Assembly (NCBI GenBank): GCA_965230015.1
Contig: CBDDKF010000001.1
Coordinates: forward strand, 62,001 to 126,000
Source: JABSQH01 sp965230015
Lineage (GTDB): Bacteria; Actinomycetota; Acidimicrobiia; Acidimicrobiales; Ilumatobacteraceae
Direction of reading: 5' to 3'
Length of the DNA stretch: 64,000 bases
Numbering within the stretch: position 1 is the stretch's first letter; the number at the start of each line of letters is the position of its first letter. The notes under the pieces are model-generated. The model searched no databases. It saw only the letters and a list, made by a program, of their open reading frames with translations, and was not told the DNA's origin. Made by a program: the position numbers and the translations under genes. Positions 1 through 8,237 of the stretch are shown here, in pieces.

Positions 1-1019
1 GTTTGTCCGTCGGCGTAGTTGAGGGTGGAGGCGTTGGGTTGTTCGCCGCAGGGGTAGATGGTGGCGAAGCCGCGTCCTTGGGGTTGGGTGATGGTGACGT
101 TGGCGATGAGGGCGCGGGCGTCGGTGGGGATGCCGGGGCGTCCGGCGATGTCGACTTCGAGGACGGTGCCGGCGGGGTTGGGGCCGATGCCGGCGAAGCG
201 TCCGTCGATGGTGTCGAGGTTGGGCCCGGTGCGCGTTTCGAGCAACCGCACCGGCTCGATCGTGGTCACGTCGATGTCGGGCGGGAGATATCCCGTGGCG
301 TCGACGATCACGTCGGCGGTGCGCAGGGTGAAGATGCACACCGATCCGCTCGGCGACAGTTGGATCACCGCGTTGTTGGGGATCGTCTGACCCGCTGAGT
401 AGTTCAGCGTCGAGGCGTTCGGTCGCTCGCCACAGGGATAGATCGTGGCGAACCCGGTTCCTTGGGCACCGGTCACGGTCACGTTGGCGATGACCGCACC
501 CGCCGTGGTGGGGATGCCGGCGCGCCCGGCGATGGGCAGCTCGAGGAACGTTCCGCCCTCGACCGGCCCAATGCCGGTGAAACGGTCGTCGATCGTGGCC
601 AATCCCGGCCCGTTGCGCGTCTCCAAGAGTCGGGCAGGCGCGATCGTCTCGATCGGCGAGCCACCGGGCAGGTAGCCGGTGGCGTCGATGATGACGTGGG
701 TGGTGCGCAGGGTGAAGATGCAGATGGTGCCGGTGGGGGAGAGGCCGATGATGGCGCCGTTGGGGATGGTTTGTCCGTCGGCGTAGTTGAGGGTGGAGGC
801 GTTGGGTTGTTCGCCGCAGGGGTAGATGGTGGCGAAGCCGCGTCCTTGGGGTTGGGTGATGGTGACGTTGGCGATGAGGGCGCGGGCGTCGGTGGGGATG
901 CCGGGGCGTCCGGCGATGTCGACTTCGAGGACGGTGCCGGCGGGGTTGGGGCCGATGCCGGCGAAGCGTCCGTCGATGGTGTCGAGGTTGGGCCCGGTGC
1001 GCGTTTCGAGCAACCGCAC
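1..1019 (-). repeat. Perfect 251-bp direct repeat inside the beta-helix gene (1-251 and 769-1019)
   Basis: Bases 1-251 are identical to 769-1019, an offset of 768 bp, or two LETR repeat units of about 384 bp. The unit between them (about 260-650) encodes the same domain with different codons and about 70% similar protein. The identical copies use almost only C- or A-ending codons on the coding strand, while the intervening copy uses more G-ending codons. This is what recent duplication or gene conversion of alternate repeats would leave. Confidence 0.9.
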
Positions 1020-4000
1020 TGGCTCGATCGTCACCGCACCGTCCACTTCGTCCGGTGGTGGCGGCGTCGGCGGCTCTGGCGGTTCGGGTGGATCGGGCGG
1101 CGGTGGCGTGGCGGCAGCCGTGATCGAGGTGAACGTGGCCGTTACGCCGCCGACGTCGACGGTCGTGACGACCGACGCACTCGTGGCGTTCGCCGCGGTG
1201 TGTCGTAGCCGGACACGGTCGCCAGCTTCGACCACTGCGGCCGCGGCGGTGAACGGACCGTCGTTCACCGAGTACGTCCCCGCCACCACGCTGATCGCCG
1301 CTGGGCGGTTGAATCCGCTGAGGGTGACCTCACTCGATGTGCGCACGCTCGCTTGATCGACATCGTTCTGGTTCGCAAAGGAGAACGCGTCGGGGGTGGT
1401 GTCGTTGGCTTCGACTGCGCCGACGTCGCAGCGTGTGCCGACCGGCCGAGCGGCGCCCCGCTGGTCGATCGTTTCGACGCAGGCGTCGAGCGCGTCGATC
1501 ACCGGTGACGAGGCGAGCGGAGCGCGGGTGGCCGTCGGGCCACCGTTGTCGCCGAGCGGTGCCAGCCCGAGGTCGTCGACCAGCACGGTTGTTGGAGTCG
1601 AACCGCACGTGGTGACCGCCGATGCCGAGGCCTCGATCGTCCCGGTGGTGTCCGGCGCATCTGGTGCGCCCACGCCCACACAGTTGAGTGGTGAGCCGAG
1701 CGGGTCGCCGACCGCCGACCGCACGATGTCGAGTGAGCCCGCGCCACCTGCGTCCGTGCGCACGTTGGCGGCCGTTGGGGCGCGGTTGGACACGATTGTT
1801 GAGGCCTCGATGTCGATCGTGGCGATGCCGTTGCTCCACAAACCGCCGCCCTCGTCGTCGGCGGTGTTGTCGGACAGCGTCGAGTTGTTGACCACGATGG
1901 CCTGGTCGCCCACCGTGTAGACACCACCACCGAGTCGATCGGCATCGTTCGCGGCGATCGTCGATCGTTCGAGTTCGGCGACCCCGCTGCCGTTCAGTGA
2001 GATGCCACCGCCGTCACCGGCCTGGTTGTTCTCGATCGTGGTGGTGGCGACGCGGGCGGTGCCCACCAGGGCCAGCCCACCGCCGTGACCCGCGCCGCCG
2101 CTGGTCGTGCCGCTACCACCGTCGCCTGCGGTGTTCATCGCGAGCGTGGAGCCGTCGACGGTCACGGTTGCCGTGGCCAGCAAACCCCCGCCGCCGTTGC
2201 CCCCGGCGCCACCGGCCTGGCCGTTGCCCCCGTCGCCGGCCCGGTTGTCGGTGATCACCACGCCATCGACATCGATGTCGTCGGCGAGCCCCGTACCCGA
2301 CAACGACACACCGCCGCCGTCACCGCCCGCGCCACCAGTGCCAGTGGTAGTGACGCCACCGTCGCCGGCGGTGTTGTCGACGATCTCGACATCGTCGATG
2401 TCGGCGGCCGCCGCGACGAGTATCACCGCGCCGCCATCGCCGCCATCGCCACCGTTTCCACTGTTGGCCGAGCCGCCGTCGCCGGACGAGTTGTTGGCGA
2501 CGACCCCGCCCTGCAGGGTGAGGTCGCCGTTGATCCAGAGGCCGCCGCCGTCGCCGCCGTCGCCGCCGTCGGACGATGCGGTGGCGTCGCCGCCCGCCCC
2601 CGCATGGTTGCCATCGGTCGACGAGACGCCCCCGATCGTCGAGTCGGTCACCACCGTGGCGCCAAAGCTGGCCACGCCACCACCGCGTCCGCCGCGTCCG
2701 GCAGGTTCTGTGCTCCCGGTGCCGCCGTCGCCCGCCCGGTTGGCGGTGATGGTCGTGCGCTCCACTGTGAGGTCGCCAGCGGATCCGTCGACGTACAGGC
2801 CTCCCCCGTCGCCGGCGGGGAAGGAGTTGGTCGAGTCGTCTGCACCGTGGCCGGCGCGGTTGTCGTGCACTTCGGAGTCGGTGACGGCGAGCGAGCTGTC
2901 GAACACGGCGACCCCGCCGCCGCTGCCACCGTTGCCGCTCCCGGTGCTGTTGGCGCCGTCGCCGGCCTCGTTGGCGGTGACGGCCACGTCGGTCAACGTG
3001 ACGTCGCCGGAGCCCTGCGATCTGAGACCACCTCCAGAGGCGTCGCGTCGAGTGTTGTGGCTGGCCGTGCTGAGGTCGCCGCCGGTGATCACGACGCGTT
3101 CGATCCTCAGCGCACCAGCGCCGAAGTGGTCGATCACCCGCTCGGTGGTACAGCCGTCGGCGACGCTGATCGTCGCTCGCCCCGGACCGGCGAACGTGAT
3201 CGTCACGTCGTCGCCGGTGTCGATGTCGAGGTCGCCGTCGAGGTTGTCGTCTTCGTTGGTGCCGCACGCGAGCTCGAACGGGCCCGCGTTGGCGAGCGTG
3301 ATCGTGTCGGGTGCGGTGTTCTCGAGGGCGTCGTTGATGTTGTCGACTGCGCTCCGCAGCTCGGCAGTGGAGGCAACCGTGAGGTTGGTTGGCGACAACG
3401 TGAGCGGTGGGTTGGTCGGGTCGATGATGGTGCTGTCGTCGGCTTCGACCGCGCCGATGTCGCACGATCCGGGCGCCGGGAACGGGCGGGCCGAGCCCCG
3501 TTGATCGGTGGTCTCGACGCACGCCACGGCGTCGAGCAGCGGTGACGCCGGGAGCGGGAACCGCGTCGCCGTCGGACCGCCGTGGTCGCCGATGCCGCTG
3601 AGTTCGAGCGACGGTACGAGCGTCGACAGGCCACACGACTGCACGCCGCCGTCTTCGACGACGTCGAACGACACGTCGACGTTGTTGCAGTTGGCGGCGC
3701 CGCCCGGTGAGCCGCCGATCGCCGAGCGTTGGATCGTCAGCGTGCCGCTGCCGCCGCCCCCGGCGACCTCCTCGGCCGATGTGCTGGCATCGTTGCTCGT
3801 GATCGTGGTCGCCGAGATCGTGAGGGACCCGGGCGCGTTCATCCACACACCGCCGCCAGATCCGCCGGCGGTGTTGTCGTCGATCGTCGAGTTGACGATG
3901 GTGAACAACTCGTCGCCGAATGTGCCGATTCCGCCGCCGTCGTCGCCTGCCGCATTGCCGGCGATCGTCGACCCGCGCACCTCGAACTCTCCTGCGCTGA

Positions 4001-5471
4001 GGCGCACCCCACCACCGTCGCCGGTGGTAGCCGTGTTGCCGGTGACCGATGAGTCGACGAGCGACCCTTCGCTCGGGCGATCGAGTGCGCTGCCCCCGAC
4101 GTACAGGCCACCGCCGTCGCCGCCGGCCGTATTGGCGTCGATCGTCGACGTGGTGACGTAGAGCGAGGTGTCGAGCGCAGCCGCAATCGCACCGCCGTCG
4201 CGGCCTGCGACGTTGCCTTGGAAGTGCGTGTCGGTGAGGCGCGCCGTCGGATCGGCCGCGCCGAAGCTGCGCAGGTTGATGGCGCCGCCATCGCCACCGA
4301 CGCCACTACCGCCGCTGCCCGCCGCACCGGCCAAATTGCCGTCGAACGAGGTACCGACGATCGTCATGTCGTCGGTGGTGTCCACGCTCGCATCGTCGTC
4401 GCCCCCGGCGAACTGGATGGCTCCGCCACTGCCGCCGCTGCCCCCGCTCGTTGTGCCGTCGCCGCCGTCGCCCGCGTGGTTGACGTCGAACGTCGAGACA
4501 CCGTCGATCGTCAGGTTCCCCGATCCGGCCACCGACACGGCGCCGGCGTCACCAGCGGCACCACCCGAACCGCTCGTACCGTCGCCGCCATCACCTGCGC
4601 GGTTGTTGGTGAACGCGACGTTCGTGAGGGCCACCGCAGTGGTCGAGGCGAGCGCGCCGCCGTCGTCGCCGGATCCACCCGACTGGCCATCGCCACCCGC
4701 GCCCGATCGATTGCCCGAGAAGGTGGCGTCGGTGATGTCGATCGGCCGTCCGCTGTAGATGCCGCCGCCCTGGCCGCCGTCGCCGCCGGACCCGGCGGGA
4801 TCGGCGACTCCGTCGCCAGCATGATTGTCGGTGACCTCGATGTCGTTGGCGACCAACGATCCGGACCACATGGCGATGCCGCCGCCCCGACCGCCATTCG
4901 GTGCCCCGACCACGCCGTCGGCCGCACGGTTGTTGTCGACGATCACATCGGTGAGCTGGAGCGTGTCGCCGAATCGGAAGCGCAGTCCGCCGCCGCTGCG
5001 GTCGAAGTTGCTCGTGGCCGTGGTGGCGCTGAGATCGCCATCGGCGATGCGGATGCGCTCGAGCGTCAACGCTGCGCCGGACGCCCGGTGATCGATGACT
5101 CGTTCGGTGGTGCAGCCGCCCCCGCTCTGGTCGATCGCGATGGTTGCGTGGCCTGGGCCGGCGAAGGTGATGGTCAGATCGTCGCTGCCGGTGATGTCGA
5201 GATCGCCGTCGACGTTGGCGTCTTCGTCGGTGCCGCAACTGAGCAGGTACGGGCCCGCATTCGTCAGCGTGATGGTGTCGGCAAGGCTGTCACTGGAGCC
5301 ATTCAGTGTGCTCACCGCAGCCCGCAGCTCGGCCGAGTCGGCGACGTCGATCGTCGTCGACGCATGCACCGGCGGTGGACCGGCCACCACCGCCACCGTG
5401 CCGGCGAGGCCCGCAAGGGCACACACGGCAGCGAATCGTCGAGGCGACCGGAAACTGGGCAGCGCAGGCAC
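1..5471 (-). CDS. Giant secreted right-handed beta-helix surface protein with C-terminal LETR-type repeats (partial, runs off left edge)
   Basis: The frame is open from a GTG at 5471 to position 1 without a stop, giving at least 1,823 residues. The start is chosen because it gives a clean signal peptide: VPALPSFRSPRR, a hydrophobic core, then a VHA cleavage site near residue 37. Two long Gly/Asp/Asn-rich regions (about residues 40-670 and 690-1340) consist of short repeats such as NRAGDGG and DNTAGG, typical of right-handed parallel beta-helices. Each ends in a block with GPTATR, SPLLDA, QRGSARP and CDIGAVEA, a common end of such adhesin-like proteins. A Pro/Glu linker (about 1455-1475) follows, then three repeats of the RLLETR...FATIYPCGE...DATGYLP module shared with three other proteins here. 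The role is inferred to be cell-surface or extracellular binding; no catalytic motif is seen. No strong Shine-Dalgarno precedes the GTG. Confidence 0.85.
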   Translation of the reverse strand, partial: MPALPSFRSPRRFAAVCALAGLAGTVAVVAGPPPVHASTTIDVADSAELRAAVSTLNGSSDSLADTITLTNAGPYLLSCGTDEDANVDGDLDITGSDDLTITFAGPGHATIAIDQSGGGCTTERVIDHRASGAALTLERIRIADGDLSATTATSNFDRSGGGLRFRFGDTLQLTDVIVDNNRAADGVVGAPNGGRGGGIAMWSGSLVANDIEVTDNHAGDGVADPAGSGGDGGQGGGIYSGRPIDITDATFSGNRSGAGGDGQSGGSGDDGGALASTTAVALTNVAFTNNRAGDGGDGTSGSGGAAGDAGAVSVAGSGNLTIDGVSTFDVNHAGDGGDGTTSGGSGGSGGAIQFAGGDDDASVDTTDDMTIVGTSFDGNLAGAAGSGGSGVGGDGGAINLRSFGAADPTARLTDTHFQGNVAGRDGGAIAAALDTSLYVTTSTIDANTAGGDGGGLYVGGSALDRPSEGSLVDSSVTGNTATTGDGGGVRLSAGEFEVRGSTIAGNAAGDDGGGIGTFGDELFTIVNSTIDDNTAGGSGGGVWMNAPGSLTISATTITSNDASTSAEEVAGGGGSGTLTIQRSAIGGSPGGAANCNNVDVSFDVVEDGGVQSCGLSTLVPSLELSGIGDHGGPTATRFPLPASPLLDAVACVETTDQRGSARPFPAPGSCDIGAVEADDSTIIDPTNPPLTLSPTNLTVASTAELRSAVDNINDALENTAPDTITLANAGPFELACGTNEDDNLDGDLDIDTGDDVTITFAGPGRATISVADGCTTERVIDHFGAGALRIERVVITGGDLSTASHNTRRDASGGGLRSQGSGDVTLTDVAVTANEAGDGANSTGSGNGGSGGGVAVFDSSLAVTDSEVHDNRAGHGADDSTNSFPAGDGGGLYVDGSAGDLTVERTTITANRAGDGGTGSTEPAGRGGRGGGVASFGATVVTDSTIGGVSSTDGNHAGAGGDATASSDGGDGGDGGGLWINGDLTLQGGVVANNSSGDGGSANSGNGGDGGDGGAVILVAAAADIDDVEIVDNTAGDGGVTTTGTGGAGGDGGGVSLSGTGLADDIDVDGVVITDNRAGDGGNGQAGGAGGNGGGGLLATATVTVDGSTLAMNTAGDGGSGTTSGGAGHGGGLALVGTARVATTTIENNQAGDGGGISLNGSGVAELERSTIAANDADRLGGGVYTVGDQAIVVNNSTLSDNTADDEGGGLWSNGIATIDIEASTIVSNRAPTAANVRTDAGGAGSLDIVRSAVGDPLGSPLNCVGVGAPDAPDTTGTIEASASAVTTCGSTPTTVLVDDLGLAPLGDNGGPTATRAPLASSPVIDALDACVETIDQRGAARPVGTRCDVGAVEANDTTPDAFSFANQNDVDQASVRTSSEVTLSGFNRPAAISVVAGTYSVNDGPFTAAAAVVEAGDRVRLRHTAANATSASVVTTVDVGGVTATFTSITAAATPPPPDPPEPPEPPTPPPPDEVDGAVTIEPVRLLETRTGPNLDTIDGRFAGIGPNPAGTVLEVDIAGRPGIPTDARALIANVTITQPQGRGFATIYPCGEQPNASTLNYADGQTIPNGAIIGLSPTGTICIFTLRTTHVIIDATGYLPGGSPIETIAPARLLETRNGPGLATIDDRFTGIGPVEGGTFLELPIAGRAGIPTTAGAVIANVTVTGAQGTGFATIYPCGERPNASTLNYSAGQTIPNNAVIQLSPSGSVCIFTLRTADVIVDATGYLPPDIDVTTIEPVRLLETRTGPNLDTIDGRFAGIGPNPAGTVLEVDIAGRPGIPTDARALIANVTITQPQGRGFATIYPCGEQPNASTLNYADGQ

Positions 5472-5520
5472 CGGTCGACAAGACCACGTCGCCGTGATCT
5501 GGGCGTGAACCGGGCGTGCG

Positions 5521-6039
5521 CTACTGCGGCGTCGCCTCGGCCACGGAGGCGCCGGACTCTCCGGCCTCGACCACGAACTCCCACGTGGGGGCGTCGTCGA
5601 CCGTGGCGTAGCGGACGGCGGTGACGTCGATGCTCGGTGCCGGGGGCGGGATATCGGCGACCACGAACATCACGCCATCTTGACGGACGGGTTCGCCGGG
5701 TTCGTTCGGGTCGACAGCGTCATCGGGGTCGTCGGCGAAGCGAATCGTCGCCGTGTCGACCATCGCTTCGACCACCGCCGCCTGCACACCGATGTCGATG
5801 GTTCCCCCGCCCGCCGAGGCGACGAAGATCACCGGGAGTTCGATGTTGCCGCGCTCGTCGACAACCGGCTCTTGCTGCTCGACCTCCCACTGGATGATCG
5901 CGCTGTACACGCCCGCGGGGGTGACGTCGTCGCCGTCGACGACGTTGTCGTCGCCGCTCCCACACGCGCCGGTTGCGATGGCGAAACACAGCGTGGCGAC
6001 GCCGACGGCGATGGCTGACCCCTGCGCCGACCGTGTCAC
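5521..6039 (-). CDS. Small predicted lipoprotein of unknown function
   Basis: This encodes 172 residues from a GTG at 6039, chosen because GGGGGAGG lies about 5 bases upstream; another in-frame GTG at 6057 would add six residues. The N-terminus is a lipoprotein signal: VTRSAQG, a hydrophobic stretch, then ATGAC with the Cys near residue 26 as the expected lipidated residue, followed by GSGDDN. The mature part is acidic and seems to hold beta-rich segments (VYSAIIQWEVEQQ, LPVIFVASAGGGTIDIGV). No enzyme motif is recognised. It sits 50 bp upstream of the giant beta-helix gene on the same strand, so the two may be co-transcribed; that it helps export or anchor the larger protein is only a guess. 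Confidence 0.75.
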   Translation of the reverse strand: MTRSAQGSAIAVGVATLCFAIATGACGSGDDNVVDGDDVTPAGVYSAIIQWEVEQQEPVVDERGNIELPVIFVASAGGGTIDIGVQAAVVEAMVDTATIRFADDPDDAVDPNEPGEPVRQDGVMFVVADIPPPAPSIDVTAVRYATVDDAPTWEFVVEAGESGASVAEATPQ

Positions 6040-6097
6040 CTTGCCTCCCCCGATCACGTCGTCACGTTAACGGTGCGCCGTGACCACCCCAGTTCGT

Positions 6098-6151
6098 GCG
6101 TACTATTCCACGCAACTGTTGCATTCCAAGGAGATGCTCGATATAGTACGC
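6098..6151. promoter_or_regulatory. Inverted repeat GCGTACTA / TAGTACGC upstream of the phasin-like gene
   Basis: A perfect 8-bp inverted repeat (6098-6105 and 6144-6151) with arms 38 bp apart lies between the divergent lipoprotein gene and the phasin-like gene. The right arm overlaps a possible -10 element (TATAGT, 6142-6147). It is a plausible operator for the XRE-type regulator encoded two genes downstream; this is inference. Confidence 0.4.
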
Positions 6152-6217
6152 AATGTACAGAACGCCATGCACCACTGCGAGATTCGCAGCACGGTTCGCA
6201 GCGCAGAGAGGTTCACC

Positions 6218-6694
6218 ATGCGAGACCAGATCAACGATCGATTCAACGACTTCACCGATTCTCTCGACGAGCAGGTCCGCCGTGCCGGCGAGACCTTCAA
6301 CGAGAACGTCACCACACCCGCCACCGAGACCGCCGACCGCGTGCTCGATGCGGTGCTCGACGCCAACCGGCGCGCCGTCGACTTCGCCGTCACCACGGCC
6401 GACCGGGTGCAGGAGTACACCGGCGACCTGCCGATGGCCGATCGCCTGCCGACACCCGCCGAGACCGGCGAGCGCTATCTCGACTTCGTCGAGCGTGCGG
6501 TGCAGATGAATCGCGACTTCAACCAGCGCGTCGCCTCGATGATCGAGACGCCCGCCGCTGCGCCCAAGCCGGCCGCGAAGCGCCCGAGCGCCACGGCGAC
6601 CAGCACCAAGACCGCCAAGAAGGCGAGCGCCAAGAAGACCAGCAAGAAGGCGAGCGCCAAGAAGACCAGCACGAAGGCGGACACCACTGCCTGA
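6218..6694 (+). CDS. Phasin/HBHA-like helical protein with a histone H1-like Lys/Ala tail
   Basis: This encodes 158 residues from an ATG preceded by AGAGAGG. Residues 1-105 look fully helical and charged (RDQINDRFNDFTDSLDEQVR, then TADRVLDAVLDANRRAVDF), like phasins or mycobacterial heparin-binding haemagglutinin. Residues 110-158 form a low-complexity basic tail built from AKKTSKKAS-type units, as in histone H1-like proteins. No signal peptide or membrane segment is present. Relatives coat storage granules, bind polyanions or act at the cell surface; which applies here cannot be told from sequence. It overlaps the next gene, an XRE regulator, by 8 bp, and PHA-type phasins are often paired with a regulator. 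Confidence 0.7.
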   Translation: MRDQINDRFNDFTDSLDEQVRRAGETFNENVTTPATETADRVLDAVLDANRRAVDFAVTTADRVQEYTGDLPMADRLPTPAETGERYLDFVERAVQMNRDFNQRVASMIETPAAAPKPAAKRPSATATSTKTAKKASAKKTSKKASAKKTSTKADTTA

Positions 6695-7100
6695 GTCCGC
6701 CGAAGAGCGTTCCGGCGCCGACGACCCGCCCCCCGAGTCGTCGGCGCCGGGCGTCGCCGCGCTCGGCGAGTTCATCCGCAGCCAGCGGAGGGTCGCCGAG
6801 CTCTCTCAACGCGAGTTGGCACGGCTCGCCGACCTGTCCGACGCCTACCTGAGCCAGCTCGAACGGGGCCTGCACGAACCATCGGTGCGCGTCCTCAACG
6901 GACTGGCGCGTGCGTTGAACGTGCCCAACGAGCGACTCGTGCGCTTTCTCGGGCGAGATGACCACGACGGTGCCGACGAGGTGACGACCGAAGAGGTGAT
7001 CGCCGGCGACCTGCGTCTCACCTCGGCGCAGCGCCAGTCACTGCTCGAACTGCTGGCGGCCTTCCTCGCAGCGAACGACGCGATCGACGACGGCGCCTGA
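6687..7100 (+). CDS. XRE-family helix-turn-helix regulator, probable non-canonical start
   Basis: The reading frame encodes a Cro/CI-type HTH: LGEFIRSQRRVAELSQRELA, then LSDAYLSQLERGLHEPSVRV and LARALNVP. The C-terminal part (TTEEVIAGDLRLTSAQRQSL) is helical. There is no in-frame ATG, GTG or TTG early enough to include helix 1; the first is a TTG at 6816, which would cut off the first helix. A CTG at 6687 has GAAGGCGG six bases upstream and is taken tentatively as the start (137 residues). The frame overlaps the phasin-like gene, suggesting translational coupling. It probably controls its own two-gene operon, possibly through the inverted repeat at 6098-6151. Confidence 0.6.
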   Translation: MPESAEERSGADDPPPESSAPGVAALGEFIRSQRRVAELSQRELARLADLSDAYLSQLERGLHEPSVRVLNGLARALNVPNERLVRFLGRDDHDGADEVTTEEVIAGDLRLTSAQRQSLLELLAAFLAANDAIDDGA

Positions 7101-7222
7101 ACCGCCGGCTGCGCAACACCGGCACTCGACCGGTGTGCCGCGCCGAGTTGTCGTCACCGTTGTCATCGCCGTTCTCATCACCGTTGTCGTCGCCGACATC
7201 CGGTGCATTGAACGCGGTGGAC

Positions 7223-7246
7223 GGATATGCAGATGTCGTTATATCC
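7223..7246. promoter_or_regulatory. GGATAT-N12-ATATCC inverted repeat, candidate operator of the ArsR-methyltransferase/metH operon
   Basis: A perfect 6-bp inverted repeat ends 7 bp before the preferred ATG at 7254. The sequence TTATAT (7240-7245) inside it could serve as a -10 element, which would place transcription at or next to the ATG and make the message leaderless. An AT-rich palindrome covering the promoter of an ArsR-type gene is the usual arrangement for autoregulation. Confidence 0.5.
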
Positions 7247-7253
7247 TCTGCGG

Positions 7254-8237
7254 ATGGAACGTCGCCCGATCGCTGCTGCGGTCGATGCCCTGCGCGCCCT
7301 CGGCGAGTCGAGCCGCTTGCGCATCGTGGCCGTGCTGCGCCACGGCGAACTGACCGTCACCGATCTCACCGAGGTGCTCGGCCAGAGCCAACCGCGCGTC
7401 TCGCGCCATCTGCGCGTGCTCTTCGATGCCGGCATGATCGTCAAGCACCGAGAAGGCAGCTGGTCGTTCTTCCGACTCGCCGACGACGCCGCTGCACTGG
7501 TCGACGACGTGCTCGCCCATGTCGACCCCGGCGACGCCGACGTGGCCCACGACCGCGCCCGGCTCGATGACGTGCGGCGACGTCGAGCGGTCCTGGCCGA
7601 CGAGTACTTCGAACAGATCGCATCCTCGTGGGACGAGGAGCGAGCGCTGCATGCGTCGGTCGACGCGGTCGAGGCCGCCATCGTCGACGCGGTCGGCGAC
7701 GTCGACATCGACCGGCTCGTCGACCTCGGTACGGGCACCGGCCGCATGCTGCAGTTGTTGGGTGCCGGCAGCACCAGGGCACTCGGCGTGGACGCCAGTC
7801 ATTCGATGTTGTCGGTGGCGCGGGCCAACCTCGACGACGAGACGCTGCGCCACTGTGAACTTCGGCAGGGTGACGTGTATCGCCCGCCGCTCGACGCACA
7901 GTCGTTCGACCTGGCGATCGTCCATCAGGTGTTGCACTACCTAGACGACCCAGAGCGGGCGATCGCCGAAGCCGCTCGTCTCCTCGCACCCGGCGGCCGG
8001 TTGCTCGTTGTGGACTTCGCGCCGCACCAGCACGAGTTCCTGCGCGCCGACCACGCCCATCTGCGGCTCGGGTTCTCCCACGAACAGCTGCGTGGCTATG
8101 CCCTCGCTGCCGGGCTCGGCGATGTCGAGCTGACCGACCTCGAACCGCCCGCCGGTAACGACGGGCTCACGGTCACCATCTGCGTGGCACGTGCCGACGA
8201 CGTCGAGGCCGACGATGAATTGGAAGGCGCCGCATGA
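7254..8237 (+). CDS. ArsR-family regulator fused to a SAM-dependent methyltransferase domain
   Basis: This encodes 327 residues from ATG 7254 (an in-frame ATG at 7227 lies inside the palindrome and is less likely). Residues 1-90 are an ArsR winged helix: VDALRALGESSRLRIVAVLR, LTEVLGQSQPRVSRHLRVL, then a wing with HREGSWSFFRL. Residues 110-310 are a class I methyltransferase with motif I LVDLGTGTGRML, DVYRPPLDAQSFDLAIVHQV and LAPGGRLLVVDF. It overlaps metH by 4 bp (ATGA), so the two are one operon. Known relatives of this fusion (SahR-type) sense S-adenosylhomocysteine and control methionine-cycle genes. The likely role is SAM/SAH-responsive control of metH and of itself; whether the methyltransferase half is catalytic or only a ligand sensor is unknown. 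Confidence 0.8.
   Translation: MERRPIAAAVDALRALGESSRLRIVAVLRHGELTVTDLTEVLGQSQPRVSRHLRVLFDAGMIVKHREGSWSFFRLADDAAALVDDVLAHVDPGDADVAHDRARLDDVRRRRAVLADEYFEQIASSWDEERALHASVDAVEAAIVDAVGDVDIDRLVDLGTGTGRMLQLLGAGSTRALGVDASHSMLSVARANLDDETLRHCELRQGDVYRPPLDAQSFDLAIVHQVLHYLDDPERAIAEAARLLAPGGRLLVVDFAPHQHEFLRADHAHLRLGFSHEQLRGYALAAGLGDVELTDLEPPAGNDGLTVTICVARADDVEADDELEGAA

Noticed and set aside
3..1356. Forward-strand frames over the left-edge repeats
   Set aside because: They are antisense to the clear LETR repeats and have Gly/Val/Asp runs produced by the repeat DNA.
2320..3846. Long minus-strand open frame rich in Arg, His and Gln inside the beta-helix gene
   Set aside because: It is out of phase with the real beta-helix frame, has no recognisable domain and its composition is that of a high-GC shadow frame.
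7100..7253. Riboswitch upstream of the metH operon
   Set aside because: The 150-bp gap shows no B12-box or SAM-box sequence; it has low-complexity GTTGTC repeats and the palindrome only.
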